Origin: Sutcliffiella rhizosphaerae
GTDB taxonomy: Bacteria > Bacillota > Bacilli > Bacillales > Bacillaceae_I
Assembly: GCF_917563925.1 (NCBI RefSeq)
Contig: NZ_CAKJTJ010000007.1
Coordinates: 119,784 to 183,783 of the forward strand
Direction: 5' to 3'
Length of the DNA stretch: 64,000 bases
This document shows, piece after piece, positions 1 through 9,405 of the stretch. Position 1 is the first letter of the stretch; every line of letters starts with the position of its first letter. The notes below the pieces were generated by a model. That model was not told the DNA's origin and did not search any database. It saw only the letters and a list, made by a program, of their open reading frames with translations. Position numbers and translations under genes: made by a program.

Positions 1-122
1 CGATGGGCTGGTTCTCTTTCAAAGACTTTGTGTTTACTATTTTCTGCGGATTATTAGCTACCCGTTTATATTACGTGGTAAATAAAACAGCAAGATCTAA
101 CTATTCTCGTAAAATTGCATAA
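1..122 (+). CDS. C-terminal end of an unidentified small or partial membrane protein
   Basis: An open frame runs to a TAA at 120-122. An ATG at position 3 would give 39 residues (MGWFSFKDF... ending in NYSRKIA), but the frame may continue upstream of the window, so this may be only a C-terminus. The visible part has one hydrophobic stretch (residues about 5-26) followed by a basic tail, which fits a membrane segment ending in the cytoplasm. It is directly followed by a good terminator, which supports it as the real end of a gene. No family is recognised. Confidence 0.5.
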   Translation, partial: MGWFSFKDFVFTIFCGLLATRLYYVVNKTARSNYSRKIA

Positions 123-126
123 GAAC

Positions 127-166
127 CAAAAAAGCCAAGCTAGAAACTGATCAGCTTGGCTTTTTA
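127..166 (+). terminator. Rho-independent terminator after the first gene
   Basis: A perfect inverted repeat AAAAGCCAAGCT / AGCTTGGCTTTT with a 9-base loop is followed by T-rich sequence. It ends the gene that stops at 122. Confidence 0.85.
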
Positions 167-657
167 GGTTGGTTATTATAAATGTCAAAACAAGAATGTA
201 CATTTTTGATTGTATAAAATAATTTTGTGGTTAAGATTTACATTTTCGTTAAACCGAAATAACATGACACGGAGCCTCCACAGGTATGACTAATGTGCCA
301 TGAAGCCAGCAACATCAATAGCATACCTGGCCAAACGAAGCATCATGCCCGCCTCTCCATGTAAAGTTGTTCTAAGACAATATGAATACTTTGGCGGGTG
401 TAAATAATCATTTTGCACATGGCTAAATTAGCATTAGTCATTTGAGTTCCCGTATTTTTCATTCTGCTATTTTACGGGCACAGCCTTTCCGTTTGAGTGC
501 CCGATCTTTTCATTTTGCTATTTTTCGGTCATTGCTTTTCCTTTTGAGTGACCAAATTTTTCATTTTGCTTTTTTCAGTCATTGCTTTTCCATTTAAGGA
601 CCCGAAATATACCACCCCTCGGTGTCAAAGCAAAGAGGGGAGGCACATACATCTATT
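167..657. other. Intergenic stretch without genes
   Basis: No credible gene is seen between the terminator near 166 and yuiF. The right part (441-606) carries a 51-bp tandem repeat described separately. The part from 167 to 440 shows no recognised element. Confidence 0.6.
441..606. repeat. 51-bp imperfect direct repeat, three copies plus a fourth start
   Basis: Units begin at 441, 492 and 543 (51, 51 and 50 bp), and a fourth copy starts at 593 (TTTAAGGACCCG). Each opens with TTTGAGT, then a CCCG-like block, then TTTTTCATTTTGCTATTTT and a GGTCATTGCTTTTCC-like end. The copies differ at scattered positions. No coding frame spans them. The function is unknown. Confidence 0.8.
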
Positions 658-1989
658 TTATAGAATCATAGCAGCAATACACCCGAAAATAATGAGTGGG
701 ATATTGTAGTGAATAAATGTAGGTACACATGTGTCCCAAATGTGATTATGCTGGCCATCTGCATTTAAACCAGAAGTTGGTCCAAGTGTACTATCTGATG
801 CTGGGGAACCTGCATCTCCTAGAACACCAGCGGTTCCAATAATTGAAATAGTCGCCATTGTACTAAATCCTAGTTCTCCACAAAGTGGGACAAATATTGC
901 TGTAATAATTGGAACCGTTGAAAAAGCAGAACCTATTCCCATGGTAATTAGTAATCCCACTGTCAACATGGCAAAAACCCCAAGTAATTGATTAGTTCCA
1001 ATCCACTCTGCAGAAGTGGAAACCATTGATTCAATGTGCCCCGTTTCTCTCAATACACTCGTAAATCCAGAGGCTGCTATCATTACAAAACCGATGAATG
1101 CCATCATCTTCATACCTGAAGTTAAAATGACATCCGACTCAGTAAACTTCATCGCCCCACCAATATAAAGGATGACGATTCCCACTAGTGAACCATATAT
1201 CATCCCTTGGACACCGATAACCTCTGTTAAATAAATTTGTGTAATAAGAGATATTACAACTGCAAGAATCGCAAATGTGATTGATTTTTTGGAATAGGTT
1301 ATAGATTCATGGACAGAGATATCTCTTTGTTCATATTTTTTTGGTTTCCGGTAACTGAAGAAAATAGCAATCAATAGTCCGATAACCATCCCAAAAACTG
1401 GAATTAACATCGCTGTTGGAATCGAATAAGTGCTTATATCCTGTCCACTTTCTGCCATGTTCGTTCTAAGGATGTCATGAAAAATCCCTCCGAAGCCAAC
1501 TGGCATCAAAGCATAAGGTGCTATTAAACCAAACGTGATGATAGAAGCAGTTAGTCTCCGATCGATGTGTAATTCATTAAGAATTTTAAGTAACGGCGGA
1601 ATTAAAATTGGAATAAAGGCGATATGCACTGGTATGACGTTTTGTGACATGATAGAGACCGCTAAAATAATGAGAAGTAAAAGTACTTTTGATAGTGCTT
1701 TCTTACGTGTATCTTCTTTTGTCCCTACAAGTTTTATTGCCGTTTCTACAAGAGCATCCGGCAGACCCGTTTTGGAAAGGCCGACAGCAAATGCTCCGAG
1801 CAATGCGTAACTTAGTGCTACTGTAGCATTTCCTCCAAGTCCTTCCGTAAACGTATTAATGGTCGACTCAAGACCAAGCCCTCCTACCATCCCTCCGATG
1901 AAAGCACCTGTAACAAGGGCTAATACTACATTTATTCTAAGTAGACTCAGTACTAGCATCACAAAAACTGAAATGATGACTGCGTTCAT
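658..1989 (-). CDS. yuiF: YuiF-type transporter of the Na+/H+ antiporter family (predicted histidine permease)
   Basis: A 443-residue integral membrane protein with about eleven hydrophobic segments. It has the glycine/alanine-rich re-entrant style of the NhaC/ArsB-like antiporter families, for example GTAGVLGDAGSPASDS near residue 395. The next conserved gene is pepA, as in B. subtilis yuiF-yuiE, which supports orthology. Comparative genomics has linked YuiF-type proteins to histidine uptake; that substrate is inferred here, and no T-box was seen upstream. ATG start with GGAAG upstream. An IS element now separates it from pepA. Confidence 0.8.
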   Translation of the reverse strand: MNAVIISVFVMLVLSLLRINVVLALVTGAFIGGMVGGLGLESTINTFTEGLGGNATVALSYALLGAFAVGLSKTGLPDALVETAIKLVGTKEDTRKKALSKVLLLLIILAVSIMSQNVIPVHIAFIPILIPPLLKILNELHIDRRLTASIITFGLIAPYALMPVGFGGIFHDILRTNMAESGQDISTYSIPTAMLIPVFGMVIGLLIAIFFSYRKPKKYEQRDISVHESITYSKKSITFAILAVVISLITQIYLTEVIGVQGMIYGSLVGIVILYIGGAMKFTESDVILTSGMKMMAFIGFVMIAASGFTSVLRETGHIESMVSTSAEWIGTNQLLGVFAMLTVGLLITMGIGSAFSTVPIITAIFVPLCGELGFSTMATISIIGTAGVLGDAGSPASDSTLGPTSGLNADGQHNHIWDTCVPTFIHYNIPLIIFGCIAAMIL

Positions 1990-2256
1990 AATGAAGACTT
2001 CCTTTCTTCTTCACTTTAGTTAATTAAACAATTAGTGAATTAGAGTAAAAAAGCATGAAATTAAATTAACATAGGTTAATGACACTGTCAACGGAATTGT
2101 TTGGAAGTTGGTGTTCATTGAAAAACTAGTAGTCAATCGACATTGAAGACTTGAGGATGATACTGGATATTATGATAGATTTTTGCTAGAAAACAAAAAA
2201 AGCACCCTAAAAAGAGGACACTGCAAAAAGAGCATAATTACTACGCACTTTTAAGT

Positions 2257-2302
2257 AAAAAAGCTCCTAGTTTATGAATTTACATAAACTAGGAGCTTTT
2301 TT
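2257..2302. terminator. Strong bidirectional hairpin at the left end inside the IS
   Basis: A perfect stem, AAAAAAGCTCCTAGTTTATG and its complement around a 6-base centre, with T-runs on both strands. It lies just downstream of the transposase remnant and would stop transcripts crossing this end of the element. Confidence 0.8.
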
Positions 2303-2330
2303 GTTTTGAGTTTATCTACTCCTCCTATCC

Positions 2331-3801
2331 CTACTGGGATAGGGCTTTGTGTAGCTTAACCATCCTCTTTATGTTAACAGCAAAAGCAGTTAGAAATGCT
2401 TGTATTCGCATGCCAAACTGACCACGGTATTTAGCCCTGGTCATTCTATGTGCATTCTTTAATTCGGCATTTTTATGCTCAATATGGGAACGAATACCTT
2501 TTCTTTGAAGATATTCATCCGATTCTAGGTAAGCCATTTGTTGACTATGCTCTTCAGATTTAATGCTAATTGAGTATGTTTTTTTTGGTATTGTTATAGC
2601 ATCCTTCTCTATAAAGGACATTACTTACAAATGTTCGTATCAAAATAAAAGGTTAGACTTGAATTAGTACCCGTTCCAGTTTTTCCTGTTTTAGCTTTTC
2701 TGATATTAGTATGCCCTGCAGGGCACAATACCTCATCATTTTCCTTATCATATTGAAATTTATCTTCTTCACGTGTTCCATATACTGCAGGGTTTAACGG
2801 AATCGAAGCTTTAATCTCTCCTGTTTGAAGGAAGCTAAGATTATCTTTACCAGAATATGCTGTATCTGCATGCACTTCATTAATTGAGATTTGTTGTTCA
2901 ATCGTTTTGATTACTAAAGTTTGAAGTTGCTTCCCATCGTCTTCATTTCCAGATGTCACATGAATAGCTGTAATAATTTCTTCTTCAGTCATGGCGATAT
3001 GGTTTTTATATCCATAAAAAGTTCTAGACTTTGATTTTCTTCCAAATCTTGCATCTGGGTCAACGGCAGATGAAATCCCTTTATTAGTTAAGAGTCTCTC
3101 ATCCTCAATTATTTGTTTTACGATGTTTATTCTCTCAAGCAAGCTGCCTTCGGCATCTGGGAGTTTGTCTCCTAATAGATTATTCAGCTCCACTAAATAT
3201 TGTAAAAGTTGTTTCGTCTTTTCTTCATCGGTTCCCTCTAATTTTGGAAACGTAGGGAGCTTCTTATAAAGACTGGAATATTGTTTTTTTACAGCTTTTA
3301 GTAGTCGATTAGCAGCCTTTTTAAGAACATTTAATGGCTTATCCTTAGCTGCATTTGCGATAGTATGCGTTGAATCAATGATGAGAGCTTTAGACTGAAT
3401 CAATCCTTTTTCTACACATTGTTTTACAACATGTTCCAATACCTTTTCTACTCGGTTTGCACCTAGTCTATGTACACGAAATCGACTAAGCTGTGAAGAA
3501 TTTGGTAAAGTGTCTTCTGGATTTAAACCTAAAAACCATTTATAAGCTAAATTGTATGGTGAATCCTCAATCACTCTTTCGTCAGACAAATTGTACAGAA
3601 ATTGCAGAAAAGGAGACGGAACAACAGTTCAGGCTCCTTGGCAGGTCTACCGTAATACTTACAATACGATTCTTCAACTAACTCATTTATAAAGGGAAAA
3701 TCAACTAGTTCATGAACTCTTCTCAAAAGGTGATCTTCTGGCACAAAAGAGTAAAGTTCCGAATGAAAAGATAGGCTTGATTGATTGTGATTTAGTAACA
3801 T
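2331..3801 (-). pseudogene. IS1182-family transposase, inactivated by frameshift and stop
   Basis: Three fragments make up one transposase. 3571-3801 holds the N-terminal domain (GRPAKEPELLFRLLF). 2621-3589 holds the catalytic core, including DSTH, a DPDARFG block and HADTAYSG. 2331-2621 holds the C-terminal part (RSHIEHKNAELKNAHRM, then KYRGQFGMR). The frame changes near 3600-3608 (one extra base: the next frame reads LQFLYNLSDERV). Near 2620 the core frame hits TAA right after DTNICK, and the last domain continues in another frame. Both lesions make the copy non-functional unless transposase is supplied elsewhere. Confidence 0.88.
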
Positions 3802-3842
3802 TACAAAAACCCCGATACACTTTGATATAACTCTATTCTAAC

Positions 3843-3867
3843 AAAAAAACGCCCCGAAGGGCGTTTC
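3843..3867. terminator. Short hairpin upstream of the transposase inside the IS
   Basis: AAACGCCCC GAA GGGCGTTT is a compact GC-rich stem with A and T runs outside. At the 5' side of the transposase it may block read-in transcription from pepA, a common feature of insertion sequences. Position and shape are seen; the role is inferred. Confidence 0.6.
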
Positions 3868-3927
3868 TTCTAAAAAATGTAAGTGTTTTGCAGTGTCCTC
3901 TAAAAAAGGTGCTTTTTTCACGCTAAC

Positions 3928-5433
3928 TTATTGTTCTTTCTGTCCAAAACGTTCTACTAATGTTACCAGGGTACGAACCATTGCCCCAGTTCCCCCGCTT
4001 GGTCCTAATTCATGTGCCGATTTGGCAGTAGCCGTCCCAGCGATATCCAAGTGTACCCATGGCGTATCCTCTGCAAACTCTCCGATAAATGTTCCTGCAA
4101 ATATGGCATGACCGTCTCGACCAGGTGAGTTATTTAAATCAGCCACTTTACTACTGCGCACTCGTTCCTTAGCATGATCAAAAATCGGAAGTCTCCACAA
4201 TTCTTCTCCAGCCTCGTAAGAAGCCTCCAATACTTGTTCAAACCACGATTCATTATTCGTCATTGCTCCAGTGGTATGATGTCCAAGCGCAATGATAACA
4301 CCTCCTGTAAGAGTTGCTACATCAACAAGATAGTTTGCTCCATGCTGTTTTGCATACGTTACTGCATCAGCTAGCACAAGTCTGCCTTCTGCGTCTGTAT
4401 TTAATACTTCAATCGTTTTCCCACTCAATGATGTAATGACATCATCAGGTTTGAACGCATCACCACTGATCATATTATCTGTAGATGCAACTACTGCAAT
4501 AACATTTTGCTCAGGCTTTAGCTCGCCGATCGCTTCCATTGCTCCAAGAACGGATGCAGCTCCTCCCATATCCATTTTCATTCCGACAATCCCATCTTTC
4601 GGTTTGATGGAATACCCTCCAGTATCAAATGTAATTCCTTTTCCAACTAATCCAATCACATCAGACCAGTCTTCTTTTCCTTGATACTTTAAAACTATCA
4701 TTTTTGGTGGTTCAACAGACCCTTTATTAACCGCTAGTAACGCTCCCATACCTAGCTTTTCCATCTGTTCTTTTTCAAGTATTTCTAGTTCAAAACCATA
4801 CTTCTCAGCAAGGGTGGATGCATGATTCGCAAGATCAGTAGCTGTCAACATGTTTCCTGGCAAATTAACAAGTGTACGAGCACTGTTAGTCGCTTTTGCG
4901 TAAATATGACCAACTTGAACACTTGCTTCCACTTCTGATTTATCACTATCTGTTAATAGGACAACTCCTTCAAGATTAGATTCAGGTTCATTAGATTTTT
5001 GTTTATATCCTTCAAATTGGTAGGTTGCAAGTGGAATGGATTCACCTATCGCATGTGCAACATCCAGAACGTCCAACTCTTCTGTTACGAAAGTATCAAT
5101 AGCAATAACAGATGTTTTTAGTTTGGACTCCTGCAGCGATTTGCCTACCTTACCAAACACTTTTCGAAGTTCTTCAAAAGAAAGTTTTTCTTCTCTGCCA
5201 ATTCCCACTGCCAGAATTCTTTTAAAGCTTGATTTACCAAATGTATGTATTTTTACTAACTTTCCTTTTTTCGGTGAAATATCTCCATCTTTCAATAAGT
5301 GTGTTAAGTGACCATCAAGCTGATCGTCCAACTCAGCAAGCAAACCAGCTAATTTACTATTTTTCTCCGATAGGGCAACAACTAACACTTCCTGTTGCTC
5401 CAACGTACTTTTATCATTATGAACTATAAACAT
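3928..5433 (-). CDS. pepA: Leucyl aminopeptidase (M17 family)
   Basis: A cytosolic di-metal aminopeptidase that removes N-terminal residues during peptide turnover. At 501 residues it is the usual M17 length. The catalytic signature NTDAEGRL is present near residue 345, and the metal/lysine block [16 protein letters not shown] lies near residue 262. The N-terminal macro-like domain covers about 1-165. ATG start preceded by GGAGGTG. In B. subtilis this is yuiE, next to yuiF. A DUF309 gene lies 63 bp upstream on the same strand and may be co-transcribed. Its natural terminator has been split by the IS element. Confidence 0.95.
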   Translation of the reverse strand: MFIVHNDKSTLEQQEVLVVALSEKNSKLAGLLAELDDQLDGHLTHLLKDGDISPKKGKLVKIHTFGKSSFKRILAVGIGREEKLSFEELRKVFGKVGKSLQESKLKTSVIAIDTFVTEELDVLDVAHAIGESIPLATYQFEGYKQKSNEPESNLEGVVLLTDSDKSEVEASVQVGHIYAKATNSARTLVNLPGNMLTATDLANHASTLAEKYGFELEILEKEQMEKLGMGALLAVNKGSVEPPKMIVLKYQGKEDWSDVIGLVGKGITFDTGGYSIKPKDGIVGMKMDMGGAASVLGAMEAIGELKPEQNVIAVVASTDNMISGDAFKPDDVITSLSGKTIEVLNTDAEGRLVLADAVTYAKQHGANYLVDVATLTGGVIIALGHHTTGAMTNNESWFEQVLEASYEAGEELWRLPIFDHAKERVRSSKVADLNNSPGRDGHAIFAGTFIGEFAEDTPWVHLDIAGTATAKSAHELGPSGGTGAMVRTLVTLVERFGQKEQ

Positions 5434-5496
5434 TCCTATGCACCTCCAGCATCATTTACATCTATTATATCTGGTTTCATTTATTATTTCGAGTAT

Positions 5497-5877
5497 CTAA
5501 TCATCTTCTAAATATAAAACAAGCACAGGTAACTTCGGTAAGGTATCCACTTTTTCAAAAGGGACTTTATCTATGTCTATAGGAAGTATTCCTAAACACT
5601 GTTCAATAAAAGAATGAACTTTTTCCAAGTCAATTCCCCAGTACATTGGACGATACTTTTGAATATAGCGGGAACCGGCTTCCATCATCATTCTAGCTCC
5701 TTTTACATTTCCATACTCGTAGTGGTAGATAGCGACTGTCATTTGCAGTAAACCCTTTAAAAAATAGTTCTCCTTATCTGTCATCCATATCTCTTCTAAT
5801 AAGTCATGACATGTATAATAATCACCTTCATTAAAACAAATAAAGAATTCATAGTATTCTTCCGGGTATACATCCAT
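5497..5877 (-). CDS. DUF309 domain protein
   Basis: A 126-residue protein with the DUF309 signature in residues about 12-33: FNEGDYYTCHDLLEEIW, followed by FLKGLLQMTVAIYHYEYGN. The family is helical and of unknown biochemical role. It is conserved in Bacillaceae. It is read in the same direction as pepA with a 63-bp gap and no obvious terminator between, so an operon is possible. Start is ATG with an AAGGGGC-like site. Confidence 0.85.
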   Translation of the reverse strand: MDVYPEEYYEFFICFNEGDYYTCHDLLEEIWMTDKENYFLKGLLQMTVAIYHYEYGNVKGARMMMEAGSRYIQKYRPMYWGIDLEKVHSFIEQCLGILPIDIDKVPFEKVDTLPKLPVLVLYLEDD

Positions 5878-6044
5878 TCTTTTTTGCCCCTTTAATAAAA
5901 ATGTCCTGCTTATATCTTAACAAAAGACATATAATCCTTCATAATAATAAGAAAATTGTTTACATATTGTTTCATGTGCTATCCAATCACGGATAGGGTA
6001 TAGTAATAAAAACAACAGCCAAAGCTGGGGGGCGATTCAACAAG

Positions 6045-6527
6045 ATGGAGTTATTTTCAAATTTTCCATTATGGGCTGCATTAGCAGCTATCGGATTTGC
6101 ACAATTTATTAAAGTACCGATTCAATTTATAGCTACAAGACGAATCGATTGGTCTCTTTTAACAAGTACTGGTGGAATGCCAAGCTCTCACTCTGCTGCT
6201 GTAACTGCTCTTGCGACGGGAGTTGCACTTGAGACAGGTTTAGATTCTCCTGTATTTGCGGTTGCCGCTGTGTTTGCTATTATCGTGATGTTTGATGCCA
6301 CAGGGGTTAGAAGACATGCAGGGGAACAAGCAACTGTATTGAATAAGCTAGTAGGAGATTTCAACCGTTTTGTGGAAGAAACAAAAAAATGGCCAAACAT
6401 GGATGAGAAAGAAAAAGTAAAGGATTTAAAGGAGCTATTAGGTCATCAGCCAATTGAAGTGTTTTTTGGGGCAATTACAGGAATTATGCTCTCCCTTGTA
6501 CTTCATTATTTCATTCATGTATGGTAA
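6045..6527 (+). CDS. yuiD: Divergent PAP2-family membrane protein YuiD
   Basis: A 160-residue membrane protein of the divergent PAP2 family (phosphatase-like fold, substrate unknown). Visible markers are the motif GGMPSSHSAAVTAL near residue 47, FDATGVRRHAGEQA near residue 85, and three to four hydrophobic segments. The length is normal. It is the B. subtilis neighbour of pepA/yuiE, supporting orthology. A cobalamin-binding-like gene starts 17 bp downstream, so the two are likely co-transcribed. GGGGGGCG lies about 10 bp before the ATG. Confidence 0.88.
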   Translation: MELFSNFPLWAALAAIGFAQFIKVPIQFIATRRIDWSLLTSTGGMPSSHSAAVTALATGVALETGLDSPVFAVAAVFAIIVMFDATGVRRHAGEQATVLNKLVGDFNRFVEETKKWPNMDEKEKVKDLKELLGHQPIEVFFGAITGIMLSLVLHYFIHVW

Positions 6528-6543
6528 GTAAGGAGAAAATAAT

Positions 6544-7359
6544 ATGCGGTTAGTATCTATATGTCCGAGCAATACCGAACTTCTACATTATCTCGATTTA
6601 ACTGATAAACTTGTTGGAGTGGATAATTACTCCGATTGGCCACAAGTAATCACTAGTCTTCCAAAGCTAGGACCAGATCTAAACATTAATATGGATAAGC
6701 TTGAAGCACTTAAGCCTGACCTAGTGCTCGCAAGCCTAAGTGTTCCTGGAATGGAGAGAAATGTAGCGGAGCTAGAGAAAAGAGGTATTCCTCACATTAC
6801 CTTAAATCCTCAATCATTAGAAGATATTATGGAGAATCTTCTGGATGTAGGGAAATTGACTGGTTCCAGCAATAGAGCAACAGAAGTTACTGGAATCATG
6901 ACAGAAATTATCAATACATATAAGCAGCTTGCCACTTCTGTAGCTATGAAACCTAAGTTATATTGGGAATGGTGGCCAAAACCTATTTTCACACCCGGCA
7001 AAATAAATTGGTTAACAGAACTGAGCCTTCTTGCCGGAGCTAATAATATTTTCGGCGATAAAGAAGTTGCCAGTTATCAGACAGAATGGTCAGAAGTAGT
7101 TGAGAAAAATCCTGACGTAGTTTGTATGATTTGGGTAGGTGTGAAGGAATCAAAAATGAACCCTGACCATGTAAAGAAAAGAGAGCAAGCAGAGCTTTTA
7201 AAAGCGATCCAACATAATCATATTTACGTACTAGAAGAAAGCCTGTACTGCCGACCATCTCCAAGATTAATAATGGGTCTTCAAAAACTCGGCAGCATTC
7301 TCCATCCTGAACAATATCCTATATATCCTGGAGTAGATCCACTTGAAAAGCCGAAATGA
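6544..7359 (+). CDS. BtuF-like cobalamin-binding domain protein without signal peptide
   Basis: A 271-residue protein with the class III periplasmic-binding fold of BtuF/FecB-type proteins: RLVSICPSNTELLHYL at the start, VGVDNYSDWP, then LEALKPDLVLAS near residue 65, and a C-terminal CRPSPRLIMGLQKL. It starts directly with the fold and has no signal peptide or lipobox, so it should stay in the cytoplasm and cannot act as an ordinary ABC substrate-binding protein. No permease or ATPase partner is nearby. A good AAGGAGA site precedes the ATG. Second gene of a yuiD operon. Confidence 0.75.
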   Translation: MRLVSICPSNTELLHYLDLTDKLVGVDNYSDWPQVITSLPKLGPDLNINMDKLEALKPDLVLASLSVPGMERNVAELEKRGIPHITLNPQSLEDIMENLLDVGKLTGSSNRATEVTGIMTEIINTYKQLATSVAMKPKLYWEWWPKPIFTPGKINWLTELSLLAGANNIFGDKEVASYQTEWSEVVEKNPDVVCMIWVGVKESKMNPDHVKKREQAELLKAIQHNHIYVLEESLYCRPSPRLIMGLQKLGSILHPEQYPIYPGVDPLEKPK

Positions 7360-7386
7360 AAACTACTTTCACTTCGGCTTTTTTTA
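7345..7386 (+). terminator. Terminator of the yuiD operon
   Basis: AAAAGCCGAA and TTCGGCTTTTTTT form a stem around a 17-base loop. It overlaps the last codons and stop of the upstream gene. Confidence 0.8.
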
Positions 7387-7696
7387 GGAAAACCCACCGT
7401 AGCAAAACTTGGCTAAATCTTTATATGCTTAACAACTTGAATGACGTTATTAGAAGGCTTTAGTCATCAGCTTCTCTTCCAAGTTTTGTGTCCTACATTG
7501 GCGGGTTGCTGGACTCAGTTTGGCTATTCTCTCTTTTTCAGTCCTGTATTTACGGTTTAAAATCTTATTTTAAAAAGCCAATAAAAAAAGGCTGCTAGGA
7601 AGCCATTAATCATGACTATTTAGACAGCCTAAAACCTCTATTAATTAAAACCCACAATTTAATTCAAATACAAATTACACGCAAGTAATACCTTTG
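7387..7696. other. Intergenic stretch between converging genes
   Basis: About 310 bp with no gene. A hairpin at 7585-7632 can serve as yuiC terminator on the minus strand. The rest shows no recognised element. Confidence 0.55.
7585..7632 (-). terminator. Probable yuiC terminator
   Basis: On the minus strand GGCTG-T-CTA pairs with TAGCAGCC (one bulged base) over a long loop, followed by seven T residues. It lies 65 bp past the yuiC stop. Confidence 0.55.
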
Positions 7697-8401
7697 CTAT
7701 TGCTTTTTACCCAGATATTTTTGGCGGAAAACTTGCATACTTTTGTCTTCATTTAACGACGTTAATTCTTCCTCAGACAATGTACCGTCACCTTTTTTTA
7801 CTAGATAGACATCTATAGTTCTTTTGCCCCAATCCTTAAAAACTTCATCCACTGTATCAAAATATAGATCTATCTTATTTCCTTTAATTGCCCCCCCAAT
7901 ATCTGCTACAACGCCATATCCATAACCTGGAATGAAAAGTATGGTTCCAATAGGAAAGACGCTGATATCCGCTGCAATGGTCGAATATAAATCTCTTTTT
8001 ACTTTAAGACCAGAGTATGTAATCCCATAACTTGGATCCCCAGGATGCTTGCCTGTTGACTCATATCCAGCTGTATATCCTGTTGCATGAACTGTATGTG
8101 CTTCATATTGTTCCCAGTCTAATTCCTCAAGCGACAAAGGTTTTTCAACTGCCTCTTCTGCAGATACCAGTGTCTGAGTTGCTGACTGGAAGTTTAAGTT
8201 TTTGAAACTCAACCCTATTTTTTTTATAAGACTTTCATTTTTGTCATCATTTTCATTCGTGGCATATATGTTGTTTTCTTTTAGCCAATTATGAATGGTA
8301 GATGCTTCTACACCTGAAATGGATTGGAACGTTACAGATAAGGCCACCAAGAACAAAAATGCTGTAACAGCCCTTCTGCTAATCGTTTTTATTTTTTTCA
8401 T
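7697..8401 (-). CDS. yuiC: YuiC, 3D-domain murein-active protein
   Basis: A 234-residue exported or membrane-anchored protein: basic start [10 protein letters not shown], hydrophobic segment about 11-30, then a linker. The C-terminal 3D domain begins at [14 protein letters not shown] (about residue 104) and carries the aspartates of the family ([23 protein letters not shown]). B. subtilis YuiC of this family is a muramidase-like stationary-phase survival protein; activity here is inferred. It is the last gene of the yuiA-yuiB-yuiC group on the minus strand. Confidence 0.88.
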   Translation of the reverse strand: MKKIKTISRRAVTAFLFLVALSVTFQSISGVEASTIHNWLKENNIYATNENDDKNESLIKKIGLSFKNLNFQSATQTLVSAEEAVEKPLSLEELDWEQYEAHTVHATGYTAGYESTGKHPGDPSYGITYSGLKVKRDLYSTIAADISVFPIGTILFIPGYGYGVVADIGGAIKGNKIDLYFDTVDEVFKDWGKRTIDVYLVKKGDGTLSEEELTSLNEDKSMQVFRQKYLGKKQ

Positions 8402-8600
8402 GTGATTGACTCACACTCCTCTCACAAGATATTCCTTCCCGCTTTAGGAAGAAATTATTCCTTTTTTTTGAGAAAAGCTAATTGAGCGGTGTTTTCGAAC
8501 CCAAAAAGTACAAAATATTAAGACAGCAGATGTTGCGTGACTGAGACTTGGAGATTCCCCCTTCTCAGCAACGCATTTTCTCTTTACACGACTGATAAGT

Positions 8601-8631
8601 AAAAAAGAACCGATATATTATCGATTCTTTA
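8601..8631 (-). terminator. Hairpin after yuiB
   Basis: AAGAATCGATA / TATCGGTTCTTTTTT on the minus strand, overlapping the yuiB stop. It may separate yuiB from yuiC. Confidence 0.65.
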
Positions 8632-8958
8632 GAACATTTGATATCCACTTTTTCTTAGCATTCTTATAACGATTCCTGAAGTAATAGCACCTAAAAACCC
8701 ACTTAGAAGGATAGTAATATCAGCCACTTGTAGTGATGCTATTTCTGAACCGAGCGAAGTGAACGCTGTACTTGGTTGTCTGAAATAATCGATAAGCCTT
8801 ATGTCATCTTGAGCAATTATCCAAATACAAACTAGCGGGTATATGATCGCCATAATCCAAGACATACGTAGCAACATATTTAAAAGGAATCCTATTCCAA
8901 AGAAAAGTACAAAAAACAGGACAACCGATATAAGTAGAATTGGTATATTCAATACCAA
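8629..8958 (-). CDS. yuiB: YuiB-like small membrane protein
   Basis: A 109-residue protein with three hydrophobic segments (about 3-30, 32-48 and 76-100) and a short basic tail. The identity as YuiB rests on length, membrane topology and position between yuiC and yuiA. The function is unknown. ATG start with GGAGGTG upstream. Confidence 0.75.
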   Translation of the reverse strand: MVLNIPILLISVVLFFVLFFGIGFLLNMLLRMSWIMAIIYPLVCIWIIAQDDIRLIDYFRQPSTAFTSLGSEIASLQVADITILLSGFLGAITSGIVIRMLRKSGYQMF

Positions 8959-9105
8959 GCACCTCCATTACACATCTTTCCTAAGTGTACTGAAAGCACT
9001 GTTTGGAGTCAATTACTTTTCGGGTACAAACAAGAACACAACCGTAATTGTCCTAAATACGTCAAAAATGACGGAAATAGAATCTCGATTGTGTGGTTTA
9101 TTCCT

Positions 9106-9228
9106 TTATTTTCTTCCACTACCTTCACAGCAAGAGCAGGTTTCTGATCCACCTAACAATAATTGAAAGTAGCCTTTACCTGAACAATATGGGCAATCAT
9201 TTTTCTCTGGTTGCAGTTGTTTTTTCAT
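9106..9228 (-). CDS. yuiA: YuiA-like 40-residue zinc-finger-like protein
   Basis: A 40-residue ORF starting MKKQLQPEK, with DCPYCSGKGYF and CSCCEGSGRK. These are two CxxCxGxG-type knuckles like those of the DnaJ central domain, so it probably binds one zinc ion. GGAGGG lies 6 bp before the ATG. Position next to yuiB matches B. subtilis yuiA. The function is unknown. Confidence 0.82.
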   Translation of the reverse strand: MKKQLQPEKNDCPYCSGKGYFQLLLGGSETCSCCEGSGRK

Positions 9229-9342
9229 GCCTTATCCCTCCAGATGATTTTATTAAACAGAAATATTATTTAACTTAATTTTCTGATAATATACCATCGT
9301 TTTACTTTTTTGCAAAGGGACAATTTTGACCAAAATGCTTTA

Positions 9343-9356
9343 TGTAAGCGAATACA
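9343..9356. promoter_or_regulatory. Candidate cre site (CcpA) upstream of yuiA-yuiB-yuiC
   Basis: TGTAAGCGAATACA matches the catabolite-responsive-element consensus TGWNANCGNTNWCA at 13 of 14 positions. It lies 115 bp upstream of yuiA and downstream of the NUDIX gene. Binding is inferred. Confidence 0.45.
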
Positions 9357-9405
9357 TCACATGTAAACTAAAAAAAACTAGCTTTCTCTTAAATTTACAG
9401 AATAA

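Larger units (their letters stand above)
2213..3901 (-). mobile_element. IS1182-type insertion sequence, decayed
   Basis: Exact 16-bp terminal inverted repeats are present: AGAGGACACTGCAAAA at 2213-2228 and its complement at 3886-3901. Between them lies a single broken transposase gene on the minus strand. The flanks read CTAAAAA on the left and TAAAAAA on the right, so a 5-6 bp target duplication (TAAAA/TAAAAA) is possible but the A-run makes it ambiguous. The element lies between yuiF and pepA, which are neighbours in B. subtilis. Confidence 0.85.
2195..3917. other. Host terminator split by the IS
   Basis: The left flank ends AAAAAAAGCACCCTAAAA (to 2213) and the right flank begins AAAAAAGGTGCTTTTTT (from 3902). 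Joined, they form a stem AAAAAAGCACC / GGTGCTTTTTT with a short CTAAAAA-type loop. That would be an ordinary terminator between pepA and yuiF. The IS has inserted in its loop, so the two arms now lie about 1.7 kb apart. Confidence 0.75.

Noticed and set aside
441..606. CRISPR array
   Set aside because: The repeat units follow each other directly without unique spacers and no cas gene is near.
1990..2212. Histidine T-box upstream of yuiF
   Set aside because: The T-box sequence, specifier stem and GGTNNNACCGCG-type antiterminator are not visible and the leader is too short.
2600..2640. Stop-codon readthrough or programmed shift in the transposase
   Set aside because: Two stops and a frame change lie within about 30 bases, together with another shift near 3605; simple decay explains this better.
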